Shown piece after piece: positions 11,732-25,929 of a DNA stretch of 64,000 nucleotides. Each line of letters starts with the position of its first letter. The stretch's first letter is position 1. The notes beneath the pieces were generated by a model that did not search any database, was not told where the DNA came from, and was given only the letters and a program-made list of their open reading frames with translations. The position numbers were made by a program, and so were the translations under genes. Source of the stretch: Babylonia areolata (Eukaryota > Mollusca > Gastropoda > Neogastropoda > Buccinidae); assembly GCF_041734735.1 (NCBI RefSeq), contig NC_134905.1:9369415-9433414 (forward strand). Reading direction: 5' to 3'.

Positions 11732-14700
11732 ACAGAAAGTAAAAATGAACACAGGTCAAGATGATGATTAATCAATATAAAAAAATTCAAGAAAAAAAGA
11801 CCCCCCTCCCACCCCCCACCCCCCCAAAAAACCCAACAAAACAAAAACAAAACAAAACAACCAAACCAACCTCCCCCCAGAAAACACATAAAAATAAACT
11901 AAAATAAGCATGCACATGTTACAACAAAAAAACACAGTAATGGAAATAACGCCATTTAAATAGTTGCGGGAGCAAAAAAAGAGTTTGAAAGAGAGAGACG
12001 GAGAGAGACAGAGAGACAAAGACAGATATGACATTATATAAGATTAATAAAGAAATATACATTACAAAATCAAGAGCGACCTTCTCTAAAACCAGATTGG
12101 TTAAGGTGAAGGAGTTTAGTGCTGTCCATATGTTTGAGAATATATTTGTTTATATGTTTTTCTAGTGGTTTAGATAGAATGGACATTATTGATATTGGTC
12201 TGTAATTACATGGATCGTTGGTATTTCCAGATTTATGAATTGGATAACTTTGGCCTTTATCAGAGTGTTTGGAAAATAATGTTTTTCGAGGCATAAATTG
12301 AATATGTATGTTAGTGTGTTTGCTATCATGTGCTGAGATTTTAAGAATTTTGCTGTCAAGTCCATCAAGAGATCGGGATTTCGAATGCTTACAGTGTGCT
12401 AAGTAACCGTAAACATCAACTAACGTGATGAAAGGGATATCTAGATCAGAAGTTATGTTTCTTTCTGAACAGAACGCCGCAGCTAGATTTTGTGTGGTTT
12501 GTAGAAATTATTTTATCAACTATTGTTGAAAAATGAGAGTTAAGTTCTTCTGCAGATATGCCTTTTATATACTATATTATGTGGACACCCTCAGCAATCT
12601 CATAGAAGAGGCTGAGGCATTGGTGCCTGTGTCTTTCCTCCAGGGGCGGCAGGTTTAGTTCCTTCAGCATGCCACTTATGCATCTGGGATTCCTGGACTT
12701 GTAGTCTCCAGTAATAAAGCGTGCTGCTTGGCGTTGCACACTCTCCAGCTTCTCGATGTCATGTCTCTGGTGCGGGTCCCACACTGTCGCGCTGTATTCC
12801 AGCTTGGATCTGACCAATGCCATATATGCCAGGTGCCTGCAGTCTTTGGGACAGTTCCGGAGGTTCCGGCGCAGGAATCCTAGAGTCGATCCAGCTTTGC
12901 GGCTGATATTGGAGATATGTGGGGACCATTTCTAGTCGCTCGTGATTTGTACTCCAAGATAGGGTGTCTCTTGTACTTGTTTCAGTATTTCTCCTCCCAG
13001 GCTATAGAGGTAACGAAGTGCTTTTGATGGAGAGCAGATAACACTTCTGGGCGTTGAAATGCATGCCCCACTTCTAGGTTTCTGAGATCTGTCTGCAGGG
13101 TCAGATGGTCCTGGAAGCTGTGAATTTCTTGGTACAGCAAACAGTCATCAGCGAAGAGCCGTACTGTTGATCTTACTGATTCCAACAGGTCATTGATGTG
13201 GCAGAGGAAGAGTAATGGACCAAGCACTGTGTCTTGGAAGTATCTCTTCCGTTCTTTTCGCTTTTGGGAGTTAATGGCATTTTGTAGTCTGTTGGATTCT
13301 TCATGATACCCATGCTGTTTTAAGAGGTCCCGGAGATGACCAGCTTCCTGTAATTCTTTTGTTATCCATGGTTGTTTCGTGGTATGTCTTACTCTCTTTG
13401 TTTTGAGTAGAGCATGTTTGTTGTATATTTCAGTGAAAGTATTTAACCAGTATTCGATAGCTTGATCAGGGTCAGTGATGTTATAAACCCGCGATAGATT
13501 GAAATTGCTCAGATCTGTTAAAAAAGGCATTTTCATCGAACCTGGAGAAGCAGTGATAAGTGATTGTTTTGTTTCCAGCTTTAGGTACCTTCACTCCTTT
13601 TTTGGACCAAGTTACACAAATGGGATAGTGGTCACTACATGCTGAAATGGGAACGCAGGTTTCTATGATGTTGTTTCCATTTGATACATAAATGTGATCG
13701 ATTAGTGTTTGAGATGTTGCTGTAACTCTTGTGGGTGTTTGAACAAGTTGGTGCAAGTTAAACAAGGTTGTTAAAGTTGTCCATTGGTTGTTTACCTTTG
13801 GAAGATCAATATTAAAGTCCCCCAGGAATTCTTTAGCTTCCAGTGAGGCAGCATCCATCATTGATACAAAATTATCTATCCAGTTTAGCCTTTCATACAG
13901 GTTTCTTTAACAGAACCCTATCAGTACTGGATGACATTTTTTTAAGTCTGACTTCAATCCATAGCGATTCTACAGCATACTTTTCTAGGTGCGTTAGTCA
14001 ATTGATTGTGAGCGATTTGCTGACGTAGAGCAGCAGACCTGTTTCTTTGGACTTACTTGGATCTTTTCGAATGATATTTTATCCAGGGATAGAAATATCT
14101 TGGCTTGTTATATGCTTGTTTGGTCTAGATTCGAACACACCAAATAAATGAAAATGTTTGCCATGATTTAAGATTAGTGATGAAATGTCGGTTACCTTGT
14201 TAATTGCGTGATTAATAGTCAAGTGTCCAATCTGCAGACCTTATTTCAAGGCCAAGTATTCTGGGGGGAGTTTCATTGTAAATTTCACAGGAAACAAAAT
14301 GTCAACGAACGTAATGAAAGAAAAACAAAAAAACAAACAAACAAACAAAACCCAAAAAAACCCCGCCCAACTACAACAACAACAACAATAATTAAAGACT
14401 GAAAGAGATGAATAAAAACACACCACAGAGAGAGAGAGCGCGCTAAATGAGACGTTTAGATCTGGCACAGTGTTAAGCTTTATTATTAGTTTATGCATAT
14501 GATTTTAAACTGGAACATTTGTTTCACTTTTGCAGATGCCATCGCATGGTAAGTTCACAGACCTGGTGTATTTACAGTCTTCTGCTTTCTGTCTGTCAGT
14601 CTGCTTGTTTGTGTTTTTGTGGCTGTCTGCCCCTCTCTCTCTCTTTCTCTGGGGGTTATGCGCAAGATGGCGACCAGTAAGCAGCTGTCAGGAAAGCTCT

Positions 14701-15119
14701 CCTGTTCGAAGTGGAATTTCGGGCGTTTTACCAGTCCTACAGTGAAGTACACTGCTTATGTGAAGCAACTGTGAATGTGGTTACTGAAAAGACAGCAAAA
14801 TGATAGATGTGTGCATGTGAAGGGCCAGAGTGTATGTGTGTGTGTGTTTAATTTTGTTTCTTGTGTATTTCTGTTGACACCAAGCTTTGATTTTTATTTA
14901 GTATTGTGAAGTGTAGACTTTGTTCGTGGTGGAGACTGGATTAGTGGATATGAAAAGCACACCAATGTTTTTCTGTTATCTTCGAAATAAAGAATTGTGT
15001 CTTGTCTTGTCTTGTCTTGTCTCTCTGTCTGTCTGTCTGTCTGTCTCACTCTCTCTCTTTGTCTGTATGTCTGTCTGTCCCCCCCCCTCTCTCTCTCTCT
15101 GTGCGTATGTGTGTGTTTA

Positions 15120-15161
<42 letters not shown>

Positions 15162-15412
15162 CACACACTTGCTTACATGCGCTTTCTTTCCGAGTGCACG
15201 TCCATATTAATGAAGTCTACATGCTGTGTTTCCCAATATTTCTGTCCCGTATGGTGTTGTGTGACTGTCCACTGACGCAGTCTCCGACAGACGCTGAAGG
15301 AGGGCTCCAAGGAGAACAACGTGGACATCCACATGATGGTCACCAACCTCTCCCACTGTCAGCATCTCGTCAGGCAACTCTATGACACACAGACCGACCC
15401 CCTTCATTCTGT

Positions 15413-15447
<35 letters not shown>

Positions 15448-18400
15448 AGTGTGTGTGTACATGCGGGTTTGTGTGTGTGTATGTTTGTGTGCATGCGGGC
15501 GTGTACGTGTGAGTGTATGCGTGTATGTGTGAGTGTGCGCGTGTCTGTGAGTGTATGCCCTAGGAGGGGTGAGGAAGGGGACATTAACCTGATGGTCACC
15601 AACCTTTCCCATTGTGAAATGACCCCCATGACCTATTTCATACTGTACGCGCGTGCGCGTGTGTGTGTGTGTGCGCATGCTTTGACACGTCTGTAGAAGT
15701 GAAACTACTACTACAAGGATCTGCCACTACTACTCTTTCTACAACTGCAACTGCTGCCACGACATAACACACACCAATAAAATAATGAACACCCCCCCCC
15801 CCCCCCCCCGCCCCCTGCTCCCCTGCCAGCGGGCACTAGCCAGTCTGAGCTGCAGTCTGTCGGCCAACAAAGCTGTTCTGACCAGGAAGATACAGCAACT
15901 GAAGGGGAGCAGCCAACACGACAACACTGCCACTCTCAGATCCACGGGTAAATTCATGTCAGATGTACACTGTCGAGGGTTGTTATTGTTGTTACTGTTG
16001 TTGTTGTTCTTTCTCTTTTTCTTCTTCGTCTTGCTTCTATGCTTCTTCTCCTCTTCTTGTACCTCCTCCTCTTCCTCTTTTCCTCCTCTCCACTCCTCCT
16101 CTGGCATTCTTCTCCTCCTCCCCTTGTCTCCTTCCCGTGCCATTCTTCTCACCCTCCTCATTCCCCACCTTTCTCCTTCATCTTCACCAGTCCTCCCCAA
16201 CCTGTGTTTGGAGGTTGTTATGTGTGTGTGAGGGGCGTCGTGTGTACGTGTGTGGAGCAGTGGAGCGGGATGGGTGGCTGTGGTGAATGGAAATGGGTGG
16301 GCAAGGCAAAGCAAGGCAAGGCGAGGCATTTTATTTCTTGTGCCCCCTGGGTGGGAGGGGAGGGGCATTAAAATGTCACATTCATACTTCATTTACACAT
16401 ACCACATACCACACAAAAGTGTGAGGTTACCTTTACACCACCTTGATAAGAAAAGTCCAGTTATATGCGTAGGACCTATAACGAGAGGACTGCTGCTGCT
16501 TCGCCTGTTAGCTTGCACCTTTGACTGCTGGATGGTCCTGGCATGTGTTCGAAGAGTTGTTGCTATTTTTCAGTGGTATCATTAACTCAGTCCAGATGTA
16601 GAGTGGTGACTGACATCCTGACACTTAAACTCTGTCCTATCTCTGTGAAGGGGGTTAGGGGGTGCACGGGAGGGGTAGTACCTCTAGAGGGGGGGCTTGT
16701 CACAGTCTTCCGGGAGTGGTTCGTCCTCTGTTGGTCCCCACCAGCACCCAGCTCTCACCTATGGGTCCTAGAAGCTGCTAGCATGCGGCAGCGCCCAACC
16801 CCCGGGTAACAGCTTTGACAGGTTGGCTAAAGTAGGTGAAGGTAGCCGACGGGTCTCAAACCTTCGGTGAGTTAGGGCTTATCTACCCAAGCATGTGAAG
16901 ACTGGATCCGGCGGACTCTGCGGAAGAAACCTTCATGGTTCAATGGTGAGGAAGGCAGTTGCAGCAGAGCACTGTGGAGTGCTGAGGGCAGGATGAGGCA
17001 CATAGGACATCCTGGTCATCCACTGCATCCGTTTCCATCTCCAGTCGTCTTGACCTCGTCTTGCCACTGGATACAGACGGTCTCGGACAAGAGAGTGAGG
17101 TCAACGGTGCGCAACTTCTCCTCACTATAAACAAAGTCATCACGCAAGTCATCAGTCATCCTTCATCCCATACCGTCATTTTCCCCAAGTCCTGTGGCGA
17201 CAGGCGAGCGACGAAGCGACAGGTGTGGGTACACTGGCAGTCGTAGCCGCGGACCTGCACACAGACGGCTCAGGCCATAGGGTTGTTTTTCACTGACTGG
17301 AGCAGCGGTGGAGATCGGCAGCCCCTTTGAGCGACTGAGCAGCCCTCTTCAGGGCAGCACTGCTCACCTCCATGGCATGAGGAAGGGGCTAGAAAAGGTG
17401 CCCTAAACATTGCCTGCTCCACACCACCCTAGTCAGCATACCGCGGCTGACGGGGACCCTACTCAAGCGGTCAACACACAAAGGAAAGAAAGAAGAAAAC
17501 AAGGAGCACCCCATTGACCATTGCCACATGGAACGTGTGTACGCTTCTGGACAGAGGCAACTTAGCCAGACCACAGAGATGCACAGCGCTCATTGCGAGT
17601 GAATTAGCCAGGTGCAACATCGACATCGCTGCCTTAAGTGAGACCAGACTGGCAGAAGAAGGCGAACTCTGTGAGCGAGGTGCAGGCTACACCTTCTTTT
17701 GGAGTGGTCGCGGACCTGAAGAGAGACATGAGGCTGGAGTTGGCTTTGCAGTGAAGACAACCCTCGTTGGCAAGCTGGCTGGCCCCCCGAAAGGAGTGAA
17801 CGATCGCCTGATGACGATGAAACTCTCTATATGCAATGGGAAGAAGTTTACCACCATTGTCAGCGCCTACGCGCCCACCATGACCAACCTGGATGAGATC
17901 AAGGACAAGTTCTACGAGGACCTGAACGCTGTCATCACCACTGTTCCCAACGCAGACAAGCTCATCATTCTTGGTGACTTTGACGTGAGAGTTGGTTGTG
18001 ACAGCACCTCCTGGGAAGGCGTGATTGGGAAGCATGGGGTTGGTAACTGTAACAGCAATGGCCAACTACTTCTCCAGACATGTGCCGAGCATGACCTTCT
18101 TATCACAAACACCATCTTCTGCCTCCCTACCCGTAACAGGACATCATGGATGCATCCTCGCTCTGGGCATTGGCATCTCATTGACTTTGTCATTGTCAGG
18201 AAGAGGGACAGGCAGGACGTACGAGTCACGAGGGCCATGTGCGGTGCCGAGTGCTGGACAGACCACCGCCTTATCGTCTCCAAGCTCAGCCTCCGCATCC
18301 AGCCCAAAAGACGGCCTCAGGGCATGAAAGCACTCAAACGCCTGAATGTCAACAAGCTGGAGCTAGGCAACATCAAGCAGAGCTTTGCTGACACCCTGGA

Positions 18401-21400
18401 GGAACGCCTTGAGTCCACCGTGCTGGACAGCCAGAATGTGGAGGCAGCATGGGGCGCACTGCATGAGACGGTGTACAACACTGCCGTGGAGTGCCTGGGG
18501 CCTTCTGTCAGGCAGCACAAAGACTGGTTTGATGAGAACTGCGCTGAGATCAAGCAGCTGCTAGAAGACAAACGCCAAGCCTACAGAGCCCACATTGAAG
18601 ATCCTAAGTCACAGTCAAAGAAAGACATACTGAAGAGCGCACGCAGCACCATCCAGCTGAAGCTGCGGCAGATGTAGGATTCCTGGTTGAGCAACAAAGC
18701 TGATGCGATCCAGGGCTTTGCAGACAGGAACGACATGAAGAACTTCTATAACGGCCTTAAGAAGTCTACGGTCCCACCACCTCTGGATCTGCTCCACTCC
18801 TCAGTGCTGATAGTTCTACCCTGATCACTGACAAGGACGCTCATGAATCAATCTGTGAGTGCGCAGATGGCTGAATAGTCCAATCTGCGCACGAAATGTT
18901 CGCTGACAGGGCAGACAAAGACAGGCTTATCATTGTCAGGGAGCTTGTTTGCTCGTGACTTTCTGGCCTGCCTCTTCTGAACAGCTGCAGCAGTCCTGCT
19001 GGCCTCGCACAACTTGGCACCTTTGTGCACAGCAGCGCGCCATTTGTCACGGTCCACTGCAGATTCCTCCCAGGAGTCAGGGTTGATATCAAACGCTTTC
19101 AGAGAGACTATTAGAGTATCTTTGAAGTGCTTCTTCTGACCTTCAGTGGCAAACTTGTCGACGCTGAGTTGCATGTCAGCTTCAGATCCAGCGTTGAGGG
19201 CACAATCATCAGCAAACAAAAAGTCTCTGATGATGTCTGTCATGACCTTCGTTTTTGCTTGAAGCCTTCTGAGGTTAAACAGCTTGCCATCTGTTCGGTA
19301 CTTTAGGCCGATTCCAACATCGCCATCTCTGAAGGCATCAGTAAGCATTGCAGAGAACATGAGGCTGAACAGTGTTGGAGCCAGGACGCAGCCTTGCTTG
19401 ACACTATTTGTGACAGGAAAAGGAGCAGATGTTTCGCCATTGTCCTGGACTCGAGCCTGCATGCCTTCATGGAATTGGCTGACCAAGGAAATAAATTTCC
19501 GAGGGCATCCGTACTTGGCCATGATCTTCCACAGTACCTCTCTACTCACGGTGTTGAAGGCTTTAGTGAGGTCGACATAGGTGGAGAACAGATCAGCATT
19601 TTGCTCCTGACATTTCTCTTGCAGCTGCCTTGCAGCAAACACCATGTCGGTGGTTCCGCGCTCTTTCTGGAATCCACATTGGCTCTCAGGCAAATGACCT
19701 TGGTCAAGGTGTGCTGTGAGGCGGTTTAGTAGGATCCTGGCAAGTATCTTGCCTGCGATGGAGAGCAAGGAAATGCCCCGACGGTTATCACAGGCTTGCC
19801 GGTTCCCCTTTCACTTGTACAAGTGAATGATAGATGCATCTTTGAAATCCTGGGGGATCGTCTCTTCCTTCCACATGAGTGAGTACAGCTGATGGAGCTT
19901 CTCAGTCAGCACAGTGCCTCCATCCTTGTAGACCTCTGCTGGTATGGAGTCTGAGCCAGGTGCTTTGCCACTGGATAGCAGACGGATTGCTTTCTGGGTC
20001 TCAAGAAGTGTTGGCGGATTGTCCAGTGCTTCATTGATGGGGACTTGTGGGAGACGGTCTATGGCTTCATCATTTATGGAGGAAGGGCGATTTAAGACAC
20101 TGTTGAAGTGCTCTGCCCAGCGTTTGAGAATTTTCTCCTTCTCGGTGATCAAGGTATTCCCATCTGCACTGAGGAGGGGGGATGATCCTGAGGATGTGGG
20201 GCCGTAGACTTCTTTTAAGGCATCATAGAACCTCTTCATATCATGCTTGTCAGCATATCCCTGGATCTCATCAGCTTTGTCACTCAGCCACTTATCCTGC
20301 ATCTGACGTAACTTTTGCTGAACAGTCCTGCGGATGGTATTGTACGCATCCTTTTTTGATGTGGACTTTGGGTTGCTCAGGTAGGCTTGATGCAGACGGC
20401 GTTTCTCATCCAGAAGCTGCTTGATTTCATCACAGTTTTCATCAAACCAGTCTTTGTGCTTTCTGGTCATGGGTCCCAGGGTCTCTGAAGCTGTACTATA
20501 GATCAGCTCACGCAGGGTCCTCCAGTCAGACTCCACATTCTGGTTGTCCATAGAGGCGGATTCCAGACGATCATCCAGCAGCTCCACAAAGGTCTGTTTG
20601 ATGGTGATGTTTTTCAGCTTAGCGATGTTGAGCTGTTTTGAAGCCTTCTGGCCTTGGGGGCGTCTCTTGGGCTGGATTCGAATATTCAGTTTCGAGACTA
20701 CAAGGCGATGGTCTGTCCAACATTCGGCGCCGCACATGGTCTTTGTCACACGTACATCTTGCCTATCCCTTTTCCTGAGAGATGGGCTGAACACTTTGAC
20801 AGCGTACTGAACCGCCCCTCCACCATCAATGATGAAGCCATCGACCGACTCCCCCAGGTGCCAGTCAGTGAGTCGTTGAATGCCATTCCAACTTTGGAGG
20901 AGACCCAGAAAGCTATCCGTCTGCTATCTAATGGCAAAGCCCCTGGCTCAGACTCCATTCCAGCTGAGGTCTACAAAGAAGGTGGTGTGGCGCTGACTGA
21001 GAAGCTTCATCAGCTGTTCCAGCTCATCTGGCAGCATGAGGCAGTTCCACAGGACTTCAAAGACACTTCCATCATACACCTGTACAAGCGCAAAGGAAAT
21101 CGTCAGGCCTGTGACAACCAAAGTGGAATATCCCTGCTGTCCGTCGCAGGCAAGACTCTGGCCAGAGTGCTACTCAACCGTCTCATAATGCACCTTGAGC
21201 AAGGTCTTCTACCAGAGAGCCAGTGTGGCTTCCGGAAAGAACGCGGGACTATCGACATGGTGTTTGCTGCCAGGCAGCTCCAGGAGAAGTGTCAGGAACA
21301 GAACGCTGACCTTTACTCCACGTATGTCGATGTGACCAAGGCCTTCGATACTGTTAGCAGAGATGGCCTTTGGAGAATCATGGCGAAGTACGGGTGTCCC

Positions 21401-24400
21401 AGAAAGTTCATCACCATCATACGGCAACTACACAATGGGATGCTGGCCCGAGTCCAAGACAACGGAGAGACTTCAGAACCATTCCCTGTCTCCAACGGAG
21501 TCAAGCAAGGGTGTGTTCTTGCCCCCACCCTGTTCAGTCTCATATTTTCAGCCATGCTGACAGGTGCCTTCAGAGACGCTGACGTAGGCATTGGCATCAG
21601 GTACCGCACAGATGGCTCACTCTTCAACCTCAGGAGGCTTCAAGCAAAAACCAAGGTGAGGGCAGACACCGTCAACGACTTCCTGTTTGCTGATGACTGC
21701 GCTCTCAACGCTGCCTCCAAAGCTGACATGCAACACAGTGTCGACAAGTTCTCTGCTGCCTGTGACAACTTTGGCCTCACAATCAGCACAAAGAAGACTG
21801 AGGTAATGCACCAACCAGCTCCAGGAAAGCCTTACGTTGAACCAAACATCTTCATCAACGGGCAACGACTGAACGCGGTGGACAAGTTCACATACCTGGG
21901 CAGTACACTCTCTCGCACAATTGTCATCGACGACGAGGTGAATGCCAGACTCGCCAAAGCCAGCGCTGCCGAATAAGAACGTTTGGAACAGGAGAGGCTT
22001 CACCCTGGAGACGAAGCTCAAAGTATACAAGGCCATAGTTCTCACCACACTGCTCTATGGATGTGAATCATGGACAGTCTACAAACACCACGCCAAAAAG
22101 CTGAACCACTTCCACACCACCAGCCTCAGAAAACTTCTCGGCATAAAGTGGCAAGAGAAGATCCCTGACACAGAGGTGCTCACTCATGCAAACTTGCCCA
22201 GCATCTACACCATCTTGATGCAGGCCCAGCTGCGCTGGGCAGGCCATGTAGTTCGCATGCCAGACCACCGGCTCCCCAAGAAACTGCTGTACGGCGAACT
22301 CCAACATGGCAAGTGCTCCCATGGAGGCCAAAAGAAGCGCTTCAAAGACACTCTGAAAGCTTTTCTGAAGGCCTTCAACATCAGCCACGGCACATGGGAG
22401 CTGAATGCAATGGACAGACCAAAGTGGCGTTCAGCTGTCCACAAAGGCACCAAATCCTGTGAGGCCAACAGAATCGCTGCAGCAGAGCAACACAGACAGG
22501 CCAGGAAAAGCAGTGCCAGCAAGTCCCTGACAGCCGCCACCATCCCCTGTCCACACTGCATCAGAACCTTCCGGGCGCGGATTGGCCTGATCAGTCATCT
22601 GTGCACCCACAGAGCCCAACCCACCCACCCCCAGGATGACTAGATGGTCCTCGTTGATCCCGATGGACGAACCACATCTCTGTAAGCAGTCAGTCCTTCA
22701 CTGAGGAGCATACTGGCCAGCAGCACTCAGGGGGTCCAATCTTGTTGTTCAGTGCCTGGGTCTTGGTTTTGTGAAGGTTTCCTTGTTGAAGGGGTTGTTC
22801 AGCCAGTGCCTGGGTCTTGGTTTTGTGAAGGTTTCCTTGTTGAAGGGGTTGTTCAGTGCCTGGGTCTTGGTTTTGTGAAGGTTTCCTTGTTGAGGGGGTT
22901 GTTCAGTGCCTGGGTCTTGGTTTTGTGAAGGTTTCCTTGTTGAAGGGGTTGTTCAGTGCCTGGGTCTTGGTTTTATGAAGGTTTCCTTGTTGAGGGGGTT
23001 GTTCAGTGCCTGGGTCTTGGTTTTGTGAAGGTTTCCTTGTTGAAGGGGTTGTTCAGCCAGTGCCTGGGTCTTGGTTTTATGCAGGTTTCCTTGTTGAAGG
23101 GGTTGTTCAGTGTCTGGGTCTTGGTTTTGTGAAGGTTTCCTTGTTGAAGGGGTTGTTCAGCCAGTGCCTGGGTCTTGGTTTTATGAAGGTTTCCTTGTTG
23201 AAGGGGTTGTTCAGTGCCTGGGTATTGGTTTTATGGTTTCCTTGTTGAAGGGATTGTCTGGTCTCCATTTGGATACATCGTTACAGATTAATACTGTTCT
23301 GAGAAGACTTTTATCCCTTCTCCCCACCCCCAACCCCCTCTCTGTTCTCTGTCCCCATCTCTCTCCTTTTCTTTCAGTAACACTCTCACCCCAGTTGCAC
23401 CAGCCACACAGCAAAACAAAAGAGATTTATATTGAGTCTACCATAATATTTCTTTTCTGTTTCAGTGAGTGGGGATGGGGGAGGAGAAGAGAAGGAAGGA
23501 GGGGGAGGGGAGCAGGAGAAGGAACGACGATGGCGCCAGCAGACGATAGAGGGGACGATCGTGAAGGGTGGAGGAGGGGGAGTGGGGATGGGGGACGTGG
23601 TGGGACTGGTCCAGGCCAAGCAGGCCCTTCAGGAGGCCCTTGTCATGCCGCTCGTCTTCCCCCACCTCTTTCTAGGTCAGTGTCTGTGCGGGTGGAGGGT
23701 CATTCATTTATTATTTATTCACTCACTCACTCACTCACTTACTTACATGGAAGATGTCTAAAATTTCATGTGGAAGATTTCTTCTTCTTCTTCTGCGTTC
23801 ATGGGCTGCAACTCTCACGTTCACTTGTATGTACACGGGTGGGCTTTTACGTGTATGACCGTTTTTACCCCTCCATCTATGTAGCCATGCTCTGCTTTCA
23901 GGGGTGTGAATGCTGGGTATGTCCTTGTTTCCATAACCCACCGAACGCTGACATGGATTACAGGATCTTTAACATGTGTATTTGATCTTCTGCTTGTGTA
24001 TACACACAAAGGGGGTTCAGGCACTTGCAGGTCTGCACGTATGTTGACCTGGGAGATTGTAAAAATCTCCACCCTTTACCCACCAGGCGCCGTCACTGAG
24101 ATTCAAACCCAGGACCCTCAGATTGAAAGTCCAATGCTTTAACCACTCAGCTATTGCGCCCATCATGGAAGATATCTAAAACTATGTGGAAGATTTCTGA
24201 AATTGATGTCTAAAATTGCACATGGAAGATGTCTGAAATTCTGTGTGGAAGATGTCTGAAACTGTACATGGAGGATGTCTAAAACTGCATTGTATTATAT
24301 TGTATGTATTGTATTACTTTTTGTCACAACAAATTTCTCTTTGTGAATTTCGGATCGCTCTTCCTGGAGAGTGTGTCGTTGCAATGAGAGTGCCACCCAT

Positions 24401-25897
24401 TTTTGACTCACTTGTGTAAACAAGGTGAGTCTATGTTTTAACCTGGTGTTCAGTTGTCTGTGTGTGTGTGTGTGTGTGTGGTAAACTCTAACATTGCCAT
24501 TTTCTCTGCAAATTCTATGTCAGTTGACACCAACGCAAAGGAAGCCATTTTGTTTCAAGTAGTTGACCTGCTCGTTCAATCCTATATTCAATCGACAGTA
24601 CACGATAACATGTGATGGAAAGTTGGAGAAGGAGACCGTTAAATATTTATTCAGAGAAAGATTTGTGAACGCCTCATCACTTACTGGATTATGCCCCAAA
24701 CTGCCATAAAAATATCAACAAAATCAGTCAGAATTCACAGTTAAAAATAGTAAACCATGAGAGTTAATACCCTTGATGAAACATAAAAATTTCCAGTCTT
24801 GACTTTTCTCAAAATTAAGTCCTTCTTCTTCTTCTTCTTCTGCGTTCGATGTTTTGGCTGCGTCAGACGGTCACCCCTGTCGCCACGATGTAACCCACGG
24901 TCTTCTCCAGGTTGTGGCGGTCTCCTCAAAGCTGCGCCTGTAGCTCTGTGCCCCCTGGCCAGGTTTGACGCCGTAGAGCTTCATGGGTTGGGCAGTGTTG
25001 GAGGATGTGTTCAGGGGTCTGGGGTCCAGTGCCACATGGACACTCATCAGTGTGGGCGATCTTCATACGGTGAAGGTGACTCAGTAGTCGGCAGTGGCCA
25101 GTTCTCAGTCTGAAGAGGACTGTCTGCTGGTGTCTCTGGAGCTGGTGGATTGGATCGACACCACTGTTTGCACCCAGCCTTCTCTTCCACTGGTTCTGGT
25201 ATCGGTTGTGGATGATGGTCCTGGCCTCTCTGTAGGTCACGGGGTGGCTGAACTGCTTCATTTTGCTGCCTGCCTTGGAGAGAGCATCGGCCTTTTCGTT
25301 CCCCGTGACCCCACAGTGAGAAGGAACCCACTGAACAGTGACAGTCGACCGTTTTGAAAGGTCATGAAGGGCTGCTTTGATGTTTGTCAGCTGCTGTTCG
25401 TTTCTGGTTGAAATTAAGTCCTTTTCACTTCATACGACATTTAGAAGTACTTGTACTTGGCTCTACATGTTATTAGTTTGACAGAATACTCAGTTTTCAT
25501 ATCAACTGTAAAACTAGAATGAACATAAAAGAGAAATTGAATCGACCTTGTACATTCCCGGCGGGTGTGACTAAACTTGTACATCTATCTGGATCCAGAG
25601 AAAACGGCTCAATGGTGCAGTGTGATTGCTGGGATAGCCACGTCTCCTTTACTGCGGACTTACAATTCTTAATTGCCCTTAAAGATTTTTTGAATGCCCA
25701 AGATACACCAGAATAATATGATTTAAACAGCGTTCTCACTGCGAATACCGCAATTGATTTATCGCCCTTAAAAAAGCATGTTTAAATGTTAAATTTTTTA
25801 ACATCAGTTAAGGAGTCACGATAATGTATTGAGTAAGACAGTTTCTTCTCACCGGAACACGCGGGGATCAAATCTGCCTTCAGGGCTGTTTTTTTCT

Positions 25898-25929
<32 letters not shown>

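Larger units (their letters stand above)
16900..22715 (+). mobile_element. RTE-like LINE with 5' UTR, split by an inverted copy of its own family
   Basis: The + strand element has a 5' UTR (to 17513), endonuclease (17514-18677), linker up to about 18838, then RT and C-terminus (about 20780-22643). The two halves would join in the linker, where LITDKD is followed after the interruption by [14 protein letters not shown]. The gap is filled by a minus-strand relative (18841-20775). The 5' UTR shares blocks (for example CTCCTCACTA before the frame) with the LINE at 46703. Without the insert the element is about 3.9 kb. No poly-A or pentanucleotide tail is evident at its 3' end, where a 50-bp tandem repeat starts. 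Confidence 0.8.

Noticed and set aside
14667-14774. Small open frame ([16 protein letters not shown]...) in a good start context, as an alternative first exon of the VPS4-like gene
   Set aside because: No convincing donor in the right phase follows; the frame runs to a stop and the surroundings are SINE-like and microsatellite sequence.
22750-23460. Frame of repeated [16 protein letters not shown] units running into exon 4
   Set aside because: Translation of the 50-bp tandem repeat; exon 4 has its own acceptor and its frame is fixed by the exon 3 junction.
24085-24161. Possible tRNA gene on the minus strand
   Set aside because: Box A and B are present but the sequence is the head of a SINE with a body and (GAA)n tail; no clean cloverleaf.
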